From NCBI GenBank assembly GCA_036172665.1, contig CM069869.1:2604001-2668000 (forward strand): DNA of 64,000 nt. The letters are read 5' to 3'. Below are positions 34,064 to 46,000 of the stretch, one piece after another. This DNA comes from Prosopocoilus inquinatus (lineage: Eukaryota; Arthropoda; Insecta; Coleoptera; Lucanidae). The notes beneath the pieces are model-generated. The model worked only from the letters and a program-made list of their open reading frames with translations. It had not been told where the DNA came from and made no database searches. Numbering within the stretch: the stretch's first letter is position 1; each line of letters begins with the position of its first letter. The position numbers and the translations under genes were made by a program.

Positions 34064-37000
34064 GTGAGTAAAAAACAAAAGCAACAATTTACTCCCTTCA
34101 TCCCTTCATTATTTAAGTATTTCAGTATTTCAGTATTTAAGTACACCCCCCGCATACTTAGGTAGGTAATTATTTATTATTTAACCTGGGAATCCAAACA
34201 TGAAGCATTTTGAGATGTTGTAATATCATATTAATGTTTATTTTAGTGCTGACCTAGTCCTATGTATCATTTAAATAAATAGAAATTTTTGACTGTGCGC
34301 CGCCCATAGCCGCCTACAAGTCGAATTATCGACCCGAGCTTTACTGGGCCACCCTCCGTCTTGCGCTGAATGAACCATTCATACGAGGATGTTGGCCCGT
34401 AAAACCACTATCGGCTTTACTACTCCACTCTTTTCTGCATCGCCTCTATAAATTCTGGTCGGTTTAACGCGCGATTTGTCGTCTTCTGGTGGTAATTGCA
34501 CTCGTAATAATTACCGTCTCTCTCTCCTAATGCAGATCTTCCTGGATGCAATAAGGCTTTTCCTTCCCACCCATGTTATTTGCACGGGCGTTGTAACTGG
34601 CTGGTTATCGCAAAGATTCAGTCATTTGCACATCCTGTTTTCTTAAGAGAAAAAAAATCCGATCTGGCTGGTTGCCCCAGATGTTAACTTAACTTAACAC
34701 CAACATGGAACATACAAAGTTTATAGAAGTTTAAACAAGCCGAGTTTATTTGCATAACAGAAAACTTACACATACATATTATAATATACATATACAACAG
34801 TGGCGTGTAGCAATGGGGTAGTCAAGGGTTGCTATTCAGCAGTCTGCTATTTTTTAACTGCTATCACAGAATAGCAATAGCAGGTTGCTACTTCCCGAAA
34901 AAAAAATAGCAGCTAATATCTGTTTTTTTTTTTTTAAATTTATTTACCATCAAGTAGGTCGTGATTTTATTCTATTAGGTTGGCTATTAAAGTTAAATTA
35001 GACAAATTAATTTCATGTCGTTATAACATATGCCAAAATGTGACACTTCAACTCAGATAGATCAACCGGTGTCGTCAACTCTCAACTTTAAGAAGTCTAC
35101 AAGTCAATTTGTTATGTAAATAATTAATTATTTTATATCAAATTGGTGAAAATTGTAAGACTAAAAAGCACTTGTACCAAACAGGTACCAAACGGACAGG
35201 CCAGATTTGAGGAAAATGGAAATTACTGAAAGATTAGAGGAAATTTTGCTGGAAAAGTTTCTGGAAACGGTATGAAAAAACGCACATGAAATATGGTAAA
35301 CGGTATCATTGTTTTTCGAAGTATTCGCCTTTGACGTCAATACCCTTTTGCATACGCTCGAACCAATTTCTAAAGCACGTTTTTCACTCTAAAGATGGTA
35401 CCTCAGAAACCAGTGTCCGGAATGTTTCAACCGCTACTTCAGCCGACGAAAATCGCTCACCACGCATTTTTTTTTTGATATTTGGGAACAAAAAGAAATC
35501 ATTAGGTGATAAATCAGGTGAATATGGTCAATGAGTCATTAATTCAACATTTTTGTTGGACAAACAATCAACTGCTTGACGAGCTGAGTGAGAGCTGGCG
35601 TTGTCATGATGGAGAATAATTCGTCGATTTCGATTGTTTCTTCTTATTTGATCGATGACTTCCGACAAACAAATTGTAGTATACCAATCAGCATTCACGG
35701 TTTTTCGATCCTCTAAAGCCACGGTTGCTACATGTCCAGTTAAACCAAAGAAACAAGCGATCATTTGCTTCGCAGCACTGCATGAACGGACAACTTTTGT
35801 TGGTTTTGGTTCATTTTGAAATACCCAAACGGTAGATTGTTGTTTACTTTCTGGCTCGTACGAATAGATCCACGTTTCGTCACCAATAACCATGTTATAA
35901 ACTAAATTTGAACGACCTGCATTGAATTTCTTGAGCATTTCTTCGCACCATTTGACACGACCCTGCTTTTGCGTTTCTGTTGATTTGAGTGAGATCCAAC
36001 GACTCCAAAGCTTTCGAATGTTCAAACGATCATGCAAAATCTGGTGTATTGCTTTCCTGTCAATGCGTAAGGATGCTTGAATCTCACGGTATGTCACATG
36101 TCGATCTAGCTCAAGCATTTCACGCACAGCATCTACATTAGTGGCAACAACAGATGTTGATGGACGACCTTCACTAACTTCGTCACTGAGAGAGGTACGT
36201 CCACACTGGAATTCGGCAAACCAATTATAAACACTGCTCTTTGCTGGTGCTTCATCTCCAAAAGCCAAATGAAGCCGATCGAGGCATTGTGTCGGCGTTA
36301 GACCACATTTGAAATCGTAAAAAATCATGGCACGAACATTTTCACGCGAGATTTCCATGTTTACACAAAATTAATTTTTCTCAAATGCAGTACAAACAAA
36401 ACTAGTTCACTTGGATAGGAACTGTCAATAGAGTGATAGGCGAAAAACCTCAAATTTTTCAAATATAACAGTTGATAAACGTTAACAATTCTAGACCTAC
36501 TAGATTCCAGAAAATTTTCCAGCTGCCCACGTAAGCGTACTTTTCATGTAGAAATACTTATTGTACATGTCATAAAAGTGTATAAGGGATATATTGGCGA
36601 GAAAACGAGGAGAATTCGAAAGTTCTTCTTCTGGCAAACGTACTGCTACGGATAAATTTTTAAATTGCATATTTAGAAAAGATTTGCAACAACTAATTCG
36701 GCAATATAGTCGGAAAAGTGAAAAAATACACCTTGCGAAAAGAAAATATTACAACTTTGCTTCATTCGCAGTAACCTTAAACTCAAAATCAAACTGATTT
36801 TCATTGTCAAAGTTTAGTTACTTGCATAAGTACCACTTTTTCCCTAAACTTTCACGGCATACTTCGATAGTAAATAAATAAGAAACAGATATTAACCATA
36901 AATTGCCAACGTTGTATGTACGAAATAGATCTGTAATGCTTGGTAGCAGCAGTAAATAGCAGGTCGGTCCAGAGAAGTAGAAAAAACTAGAGGCTACACT

Positions 37001-40000
37001 ACGGTAAGGGGGCTTCTGAACGAAGCGTTTCCATAATAATTGCACGACAATGAATTTTAACGTGTGAAATAAAGAGGCAGGGTAACCGTAATAATTTAAC
37101 GAACAAAAATAATCGGTCGGATATTAAAAACCAGATGTGTGGGTTGTTTGTGGACCCATCCTGACCTGACCATCCTGGCTGTGTATGTACTAGCATTGTA
37201 TTAGCAATACCCATAACAATGCGAAACGTAGTTTAAGTTAAATAGTGTGCTAATAAATAGCTGCTATTTTAAACTGTTTTTCTTGCAAGAGTGACACATT
37301 GCTACTGCTATTTGAAAATAGCAGTTTCACCTATCATTACAATGGGGGTTGCAGTGTAGCGCCAAGGTACCCTCTTACAGTATTCCGAAACAAAGAAATT
37401 AAATTTCTGTAAGACAAACTTGAATGAGTCTTCAAACTCGTATTAAGCTAGAGTTGTGCCGTTCACGAACGAATCGTTCATTTTGAACTATTAGGTTGTT
37501 GGGAAAAAATGTCGTTTTTTTTCTAATTTAGAATGAAATGAAATATATTAATTTTCATTAAACTGTGCAATTGCCATTGTCATTAGTGATCATTTGCCAT
37601 CATTCTGCCAGCATTTGTATTCCTCGATGACACCAGCCAAATTCTCTAGAGTCAAAAAATTCTTAATGTCCCGTACCGACTTCGCAATATTCATTAAAAT
37701 TTCTGTCTTTAAGGAAATATTTCATCGAACAAAACATATGGTAATCCGAAGGAGCAATGTCCGGACTTTATGCAGAAAGAGGAAGAAAAGTCAATCCACG
37801 CTTCATCAGTTTTTATAGAGACCTTATTATGCGGTTTTGCATTATCCTGGTGGTGGATCACTTGATTTGTATTTACTAATGCAGGATACCCTAAACGTAA
37901 AATTTCGTGTACTTTGGTAAGTTGAGCACAATAGACTGCAGCATTAAGTGTACAGTCGTTTGAAACAAGTTCAAAATGGATCATGCCAAACATATTCCAC
38001 CAAACATTGAACATTACTTATTTTCCAAAACGATCTTTGTTAACGACTGAAAAATACACTTGTCGAGGATTAAGCCACTGTTTGTACCAGTAGGGATTCT
38101 TAAAAGAATACATATTTCTTCATAAATCATGATTTGTCACAGAAAACGATTGTGGCGGGGAGTTTGGAGTAATTTTGTACAAATGTTTAAGGTGTTTAGG
38201 TTGAGATTCATTTAAGTTATGTGAATTTTTTGTGGAACGTTTAATAATCGTACTACGACCTCTTAAGTGGCTCCAAATGGTTGAATTGAATGCACCCAAC
38301 TCGTCTGACAATCGATACATTGTAGTAACCGTATTTTCTATAATAAATTTCAAAAAGAAAATTTGTTAATCTTTAAAGGTCAACCCGAGGTACTCCTTCG
38401 AAGAGTAAAATTGCCATTTCTAAATTTTATAAATTCATGTTGGGCATGTCTTAACATTAAGAGACTCTTTGTCTTCTTCTCACAGATATTCTAAACCACT
38501 AATGCAGCCACCTTGTTTCTTAAACTCGTATAACAATAGATTCAAGAATTTTTCGTTTTTTGGTTATTCCTCGTAAGAACACAGAATTAAGTACCGGTTA
38601 ACATTCGCGTAGTATATTGTTTAGAGAAGTACACTCTTCAATTTGCAAATAAAAAATTATATCCCGCTATCTTCGAAGAGATTAGAATTTTAGTTGATAA
38701 AGAAAAAAAACGACATTTTTTCCGAACCTAATATTAATATTATAAATAGTGCTGTTGCAAACCGTATCTATTCGTTACTGAGTAATGGGTATAACATGAG
38801 ACTCGAAATACCGATTCGTTACTTGTTAAAACATTTCGTTGCTCGTATGACCATAACACATGATTTCGCTTAAGACTCACAAGTTTACATTATCCGATTT
38901 TGCATTCGATTTTCAGTTTCGAGTAGCTGAAACGTGATATTTTTCCCTTTACACTACTCGATTTTCCATTCGAGAGACTAGTTTCATTGGAGACAAATTC
39001 GAATATAAAATCGAACAGAAAAATCAAATACAAAAATCGAATAATGTAAACCAGCCTTTACGTTTCGACACGGTTGTTTACGTTTTTAATATATATATTT
39101 TCTATCAACTGTTTATACTTATACGCACCGTCCACGGCTAAAGTATGCATTTTTTTTAGTAAATATGTAGTAATTGTATTTTGAGTATTTTTTAATAAAC
39201 AAAATTAGTATAAAAGTAATTTTATTAGGTATTACTACATTAAGTTATATTTAAATTATATCGATGCATGTTATCTAATTATTTAATTATAATTGAAGTT
39301 GGTTCTTGTCCGATGAAAATTGTAAGTCCAAAGTTTTTTTTTAATCTCGAACCGGACAGAAATATGAAGGAACACACTCAACGTTTCGCTGTAGATTTAT
39401 AGTTTCGTCAGGAGTGGAAAAAGTAAATAAACAAGTTTTCAAGAGAAACAAGTCGTCAAGAGAAACGAAAGGGTAACATGATTTTAAACTAAAATACGAG
39501 TTGTCCGGAATAAAGGGAAAAGTAACTAGAACTAAATTAAAACTATTTTTTTTTTTAATTGACAGATCTATATTCTATTTAAAGAGTCCAGAAAACTACA
39601 AAATATGACATTTAAATTTTCTCTTGACGACTTGTTTCTCTTGACAACTTGTTTATTTACTTTTTTTCACTCCTGAAGAAGCTATACCTAAATCTATAGC
39701 GAAACGTTGAGTGTGATCCCTTCATATTTCTGTCCGTTTCGAGATTAAAAAAACTTTATACTTATTTAATTATACTATAGTAACGAAAGTAATGAGTAAC
39801 GCAGCGTTTCCCAAACTTTTAGGTATCGCGCCCCCCTTTTGAGCTCTGTTATGATTCACGCCCCCCTCCCTTCATAGTATTTTTTAAATATTTGAAATTC
39901 ATCGTTACATTTCATAACTGACGGTAATAGTACATTTGTTTTATTGAAACTTGTTTGCTAATCCTGAAATACATTCACGCAGATTAGAAATTTTCATTTG

Positions 40001-43000
40001 TTTTTTAACGAAAACACGAAAGTGTCAAAATAAATTAAATATTTAAGAGACTTAGCATTCAAAATTAAGACACGAATCTCATTCGTTTTAATGCCAGCCC
40101 TTGCCAATTATTAATGACGACAAAAATTTATTGCTTGCCACCGTAGGTATTTGTAATCTGTTGTAAAAAAATAACGTGATGAGTTAGTTGCAATATGCAT
40201 TCAACTTTGTTATACTTATTTTGCTGCGCCCCCCTTTGAAGATTTACGCGCCCCCCATTGGGGGCACGCCCCACAGTTTGGGAAACGCTGGAGTAACGAA
40301 TGCTTTGTAACGGGTACCGAAATCTAAAGTAACGAATACAAACGAGTACAAACATTTTCGTTACTTTTACAGCACTAGTTATGAACGATCCAAAAAGATT
40401 CGTTCTTTACGTATGCAGGGGCGGATTTGGGCATAGTCTTTATGGGCTCCGTTCAATCAAAGGCCCTTTCGCGGTTAAAAAATAAAAAAAGGTATGCCAT
40501 ATGTCGTCCAGAATGTTTATTTTATTTATAAGAATAAAAGCCGCTTAACACTATCTGATTTTCCATTTGATTTTGAATTTGATTTCAGAAATATGAAGTA
40601 TATTCTTCTTCAGTTTTTAAAATATACAGAATAGAATTGTATCTAATCTCATTTTGTAATGTATATTTCTAAAGTCAAATTCAAAATCATAAAGAAAATC
40701 AGATAGTGTAAAGCGGCTTTTAATAATGCACTTTTTCTTAGTTTCTATTCTTGATCTAAGAATTTTTTTCTCGTTTTCGTTTTTGTTCGTTATTAAAAGC
40801 AGTGTTGTTCCTTTACGCGTAAACAATATTTGTCTAATTTTACATGTAAACAATGTGTAGACAATGTAGTCAACGCAGACAATGTAAACTATGTAGAGAA
40901 TATAGAAAATCGTTGTCCGTTGTATTCACAGTTGAGATTACATGAAAATAAAGACAATAAATCTTCGGTTTCTTCACAAAACCTAAATATTTCGCTTGAC
41001 AGTTACAATTTGGGATCTCAAAATCTCATTTTGGGATATCAAAAATCAGAACAAATAAAGTAACTTAAAAAAAATCAGGAAGAAAAGAGAAACGAAAGAA
41101 ACATCAATAAAATACGAGCATGAACTAAACAAAATAAAAACAAAAGAAGACCGACAACGCTAAGTTGATGAATTTAAAAAAAAACGAACGCAAAAAACAA
41201 AGATATCAACTGAGATGAACACAAAACAATTGAAAGCAGATGAACTACAAGAAAATATCAAAAGAAGGTTGGTGACTAAGGCCCCTTTCATGCTATGTAA
41301 GAATTGATATAAAATCTTGCACAAGTGACAGAAAAGAATCGATTCAACTAACGGACATTCACTACGCTATGGCGACGTGGGAATTCGTTCATTTCGTTTT
41401 GAATCTGAATCATTTCGTATGAAAAGGTCCGAGCGATATTACAATTTACGAATTTTTACTCAAGATTCGTTCGAATCGATTAATTCGTTCGTGAACGACA
41501 CAACTTTAGTATTAGCAGTGTTGCCACTCGTAGAGATTCGTCCCTATTCGTAATTAGGTAGTTGTATCCGAAAATCAACCTTAAGAAAAGATAAACAAAA
41601 TTGATATGTACATTTTTAAAATTGTTTTGTAATGTCCTTGAAGATGAAGATAGTTATAAAAGAATTTATTTTGATTTTAAAATTGTACTATAAGAATGTT
41701 TTTCTTAATCTCTCTATATCTTCTGTTGAACTGCTAGTTGTTAGTCACTGTTTTTATTTTTATTTTTATTCATTTTAAATATTTATTTGACTACTGACTC
41801 GTTTATTTTGACATATTGTAATTACGACGTGGATAAAATATTTTTTTTTTAATGAATTCTCTAAACAAGAACCACTATCTCCAACAGGCGCAGGGGCGTA
41901 CCTTCAACTTTGAAGGCCCTGGACTAACACTCTTCGGGGACCTACTCAATTAACCCAAGTTTTTGTATTATTACCAAATACGTCACGTGAGTTACAAGAA
42001 GATCAAATATAATCTGAAAATGTAAAGACGCCGAATTGAGAAACAAAAAACAAAATTAAAAATTGTAATCCAAGTGTCATAATTATCAAATTAATTATAA
42101 CAGTAAAAATTGTAACTTATTATTCGTAACAAGATTTCGAAATGTCAATACACTTTAATGGTTATTATCTTGGGGATTCGTTTTCATCTATATCTAACAA
42201 AATTAATCCTGAGTTGTCTTTATTGTGCAGTCCTTTTCAACATTTAATAATAATAATAATAATAAGAGTTTTATTAGATCAATAGAAAATGAAGAAAAAA
42301 AAATTAAAAGAAAATAAGAAGAAAATTCCGAAAATGAAAATGTAAAAGAAAATAGAAAAAAAATGAAAAAGAGAAATCATCAGGCGAGGATCAGCACTTG
42401 GAGGTATACAAAGCACATAGACATTAAATAAATGGAAAGCGATGCAATTTAGTATTGCAAGTATAAAGATTATCTACCTCATTTGAACAAAAATTAAACT
42501 ACTTTTCAATTTAAGTTTAAAAGATACTGGTGGTAAGTTTTTTAAGTGAGACTCAAAATCATTTCAACACTTCGGGAGGAGGACCCAAACTTCCAAAATG
42601 GTTTGCGCGTACCAGTAAACATGTCGCTGTCGCAACAACACAGATAGAAAAGCACGCACTGATGACGTCAAAATACGCGATTCCGATCTTTAGTTATTAG
42701 TTAAACCAAGTCCTTTGGAATCCAAGCGACGCAATTCATAAAAATTACAAGTGCTTATCCAATTGAACGAATTTTGTTTGATAGCTTTAACCATAGCTCA
42801 ATTATAATTTAGAAAAGTTGTCAACAATTTAATTTGTTGTTTGATTATCCGTAAGTTTATTATCTTTGAGTGTAAACAAGAAAGAGTATTTTAGTTAATT
42901 AATACTCATAGATATTTTCCTTATACATATTATGTATTGCATACACAATAACATCAAAAAGAATATAAAACTTGGTAATAAATAATTTCTAATCGCGTCC

Positions 43001-46000
43001 ACGCAGAGAATCACAGAACTTACGACGCTTCGTACATTAATTAATTATTTGATTAACAAAGACATAATACGTTGTGGCCGTAACAAAAAAAAAAAAAAAC
43101 GAACCTTAACGGTCTCGACCTTTGATAAAAAAAAATGCTCATTATAAATAATTTTTATCGTTCCTTAATTTCGTGGAAGCGTGGCGTAAAATCTTCAATT
43201 TATGATGCGGTTACACATTACGTATTTATTAATGTACTCATCGTTTCAGAAACTTGGCAGAGAAAACTGCTTTAAACTGAGCGTTTAGCTTGTATTCCGA
43301 AGGATATTATACATTAGGTTTAATTTTAGACGCGAATGAGTGTCCACTTAATTACACTGTTTGCGATTTATGTAGCGACTAATAAACACATACCGGGTGT
43401 CCCAATAAGAGTGACGACCGACGATATGTAGAAAACCGCAATAGCTACAACCATATCATATCAAAGTGACTAAGAGAAATTCAAGAAAGACATTTTTAAG
43501 TGTCAAAGTTGGCAGCAAGGGGGCTCAACAATAAATGTTAATTTTACTCACAAAAGTCTCAGAGTAAGGTGGAGCTTTGATAGCGCCATTGGAAAATTGA
43601 ATTAATTCCGCACAATTTTGTTTTTAGACTTATTATCGTATCGCCATTAATAAAACTGGAGGAAACAGTTGAGTTATTTACTTTGATAAATATCACAACT
43701 TCTGTATTCTTTATCAGAAATTAACGAACTTCGGTTCGTTTGATTGAAGCTAATTTAAAGTTTATGTTCGACAGTGGTTACAAAGCTTCCCATCAGGAGA
43801 ACATTTTGGTGAAAATTCATAATCCATATCTTCTTCCGTTCTCGGGTAATTATCAATTATGGCCGATGTACACGGTTCGAGAAATCTCGCACGTGAAGCT
43901 CGCGAATGGTATTTGCATGCGAGCTCGAATCGTGTACGTTGTCAACGCGCGAGCATAAATCGAGTACGCACGAGATTGAATGAATTTCAATTTTTTTTAA
44001 TTTTTTATTTACACTTCCGTTTGCATTTTCGTGTACGCATTTTTGTCTTTCCAATAAATCTGTTTATATTTACTGGTAACCAAATACATCCTTATGGAAA
44101 TCTGGTTCGTTGGATTATAACCAGGGAAAAGAATTCGGCCCACTTAGTGTTACACACTTTTTACAACGAATGTACTACTTACTCCTTCCGCAGCTCCGAT
44201 GCGTTTATATTGCTCTTGAATGGGAGGGGAGAAGTTGCAGTCCGGGTAGTGCGAGCTAGAAAGAAATAAAATTAAAATATATATATATACACATTAAAAC
44301 CTTATTGCAATTCACGTTGCAGTGAATTTTAAATATTCTTCATGTGAGTAGATTGCCTTATTTATAAGAAAGTTCTTTACTTTATGCTTAAATATATTAA
44401 GTGGTAATTTTCGTATATTTTCTTTCTCACTTTGCAGAAGTTACTCTGAGCGAGAACTAATACACTCCGAATACAAACAATTCGCTAATCAGTTGATCAG
44501 GTACTCCAAGATTTGAACGCCTATCAATCCACTTTTCTTGCCCGGATCCTGTTTTTCGAATTTCTTTTATTAGCATTCTTTCTTAATTTTTTAATCATAA
44601 TGACACAAATTACAGACAATAGTATAGACAATACTTCTCGAATCGTGTCGATACAGTCACGCATGCAAGTTTCGAGATGTGAATCTCGAAAGCTTTATCA
44701 GATTCTAATGTTTGTAACACTTGTACACTTTTCATGGCACTTTTAGAAAGTTTTCATTTGAAATTGCTCTCGTGTGGTATTTCGAAAAATTTGTTTTTTT
44801 TTTCTTTGCGTCCACTTTACATTGAAATATTTTAGTGTGATTAATTTTATTGCACGGAAATCTATAGGGTATACGTAATTTTATTTTCTAAACATGTGAA
44901 GTTTGCATTTGATTACAATCGGCGCCGTTTAACAAATACTCATGTATGATATGATCTCTCTTGTCTCTCTCTCTCTCTGTCTCACGTGGATAGTTTCGTA
45001 TTAGAGTTATTAAAGTAAAAGAATTAGTGAATTGTTTGGATTATTGGATAAACTTAAATGAGGTTTTGAATTTGTATAAATAAACCATGCACACATAAAA
45101 ACATTTTTTGCTTCAGGATTTGCGCTAATTTGGAAAGTTTTTCTGTTTCCAGTTTCCGTTTTTGTTACGTATTTCATATTTTGTTTCTCTTTTTAATATC
45201 AGACTCTTTTGCTTTAGTTGTTTACTTCACATTATTGTAGTAACTTGCATCAATTTCTATTTTTTTTCAAATTCTCAATTTTGTCTTTCAACTTTAATGT
45301 AAAATCTTTTCTTTTTGACATTTAATGCGGAAGGAAATATTCACTATCAGTGTCGTCAAGTGACAGGAAAATGCTCCTTCTTTGGGGAATTTTTAAATGA
45401 AAAGAATTTACGCAATAATTAGGGGGGAAAATATTACTTTGAATATTTATTACTTGATAACTGATTTTTAATATACAGGGTGTAACAAAAATACAGGCCG
45501 ATACTTTACGGTCGTATTCTGTAGATAAAAAGAAAGAAAAAAGTTCGTATAAACATTTATATAGGGTGTCCACGGGAAGCTGCAACAACAACTAACTCTC
45601 TTATTTGAATTTATACGAAGTAACTTATATTGGACAAGTTTAACTTAAGTTAACTGTCAGTTTTTTGAGATTTTCAATTGTTTTTAACTTTTTTTAATAA
45701 AACATATTTTTTAATATCGCATCGCGTTCAGAACTTCATATTAATTATGTCTTTAAAATATTTTCTTCGAGAACCTACTATTTTTTATTATTTGGTAGAT
45801 AAATTTGGATGATCAAGAAAAATGTCTACAACAGCCAACTTTTTTTATTTGAAATTTTACGAGATAACTTAAAATAGGAAAGTTTTAGGATATTTTCCGC
45901 TAGATTTTATGGCAGCATCAGAAAAACAAATGACTTTTCGGTTTTTGATATTTTCAATTGTTTTTAATTTTGTTTGAACGGAATTTTTATCATCGCAACA

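Larger units (their letters stand above)
38747..40377. mobile_element. hAT-like element (tagtgctg termini), itself interrupted
   Basis: The left terminus tagtgctgttgcaaaccgta and right terminus cgttacttttacagcacta are inverted over their outer bases, and both sides contain gtaacgaa words. Flanking octamers attataaa and gttatgaa agree at 6 of 8 positions. It carries the foldback at 39323-39764 and the MITE at 39802-40290. Confidence 0.5.
37449..41508. mobile_element. Outer hAT-like element with other elements nested inside
   Basis: The termini tagagttgtgccgttcacga (37449) and the inverted tcgtgaacgacacaacttta (ending ~41508) match over about 24 bp. Flanks are tattaagc on the left and gtattagc on the right, possibly a decayed 8-bp duplication. 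Inside, in order: a mariner remnant (37491-38731), a hAT-like element (38747-40377) that itself contains a foldback (39323-39764) and a smaller hAT-like MITE (39802-40290), then A-rich DNA (41050-41270). No transposase for the outer element was found. Confidence 0.6.

Noticed and set aside
43859..44269. 136-codon + strand frame as a gene or Lrp4 exon
   Set aside because: Low-complexity hydrophobic/basic content, no domain, no matching splice phase.
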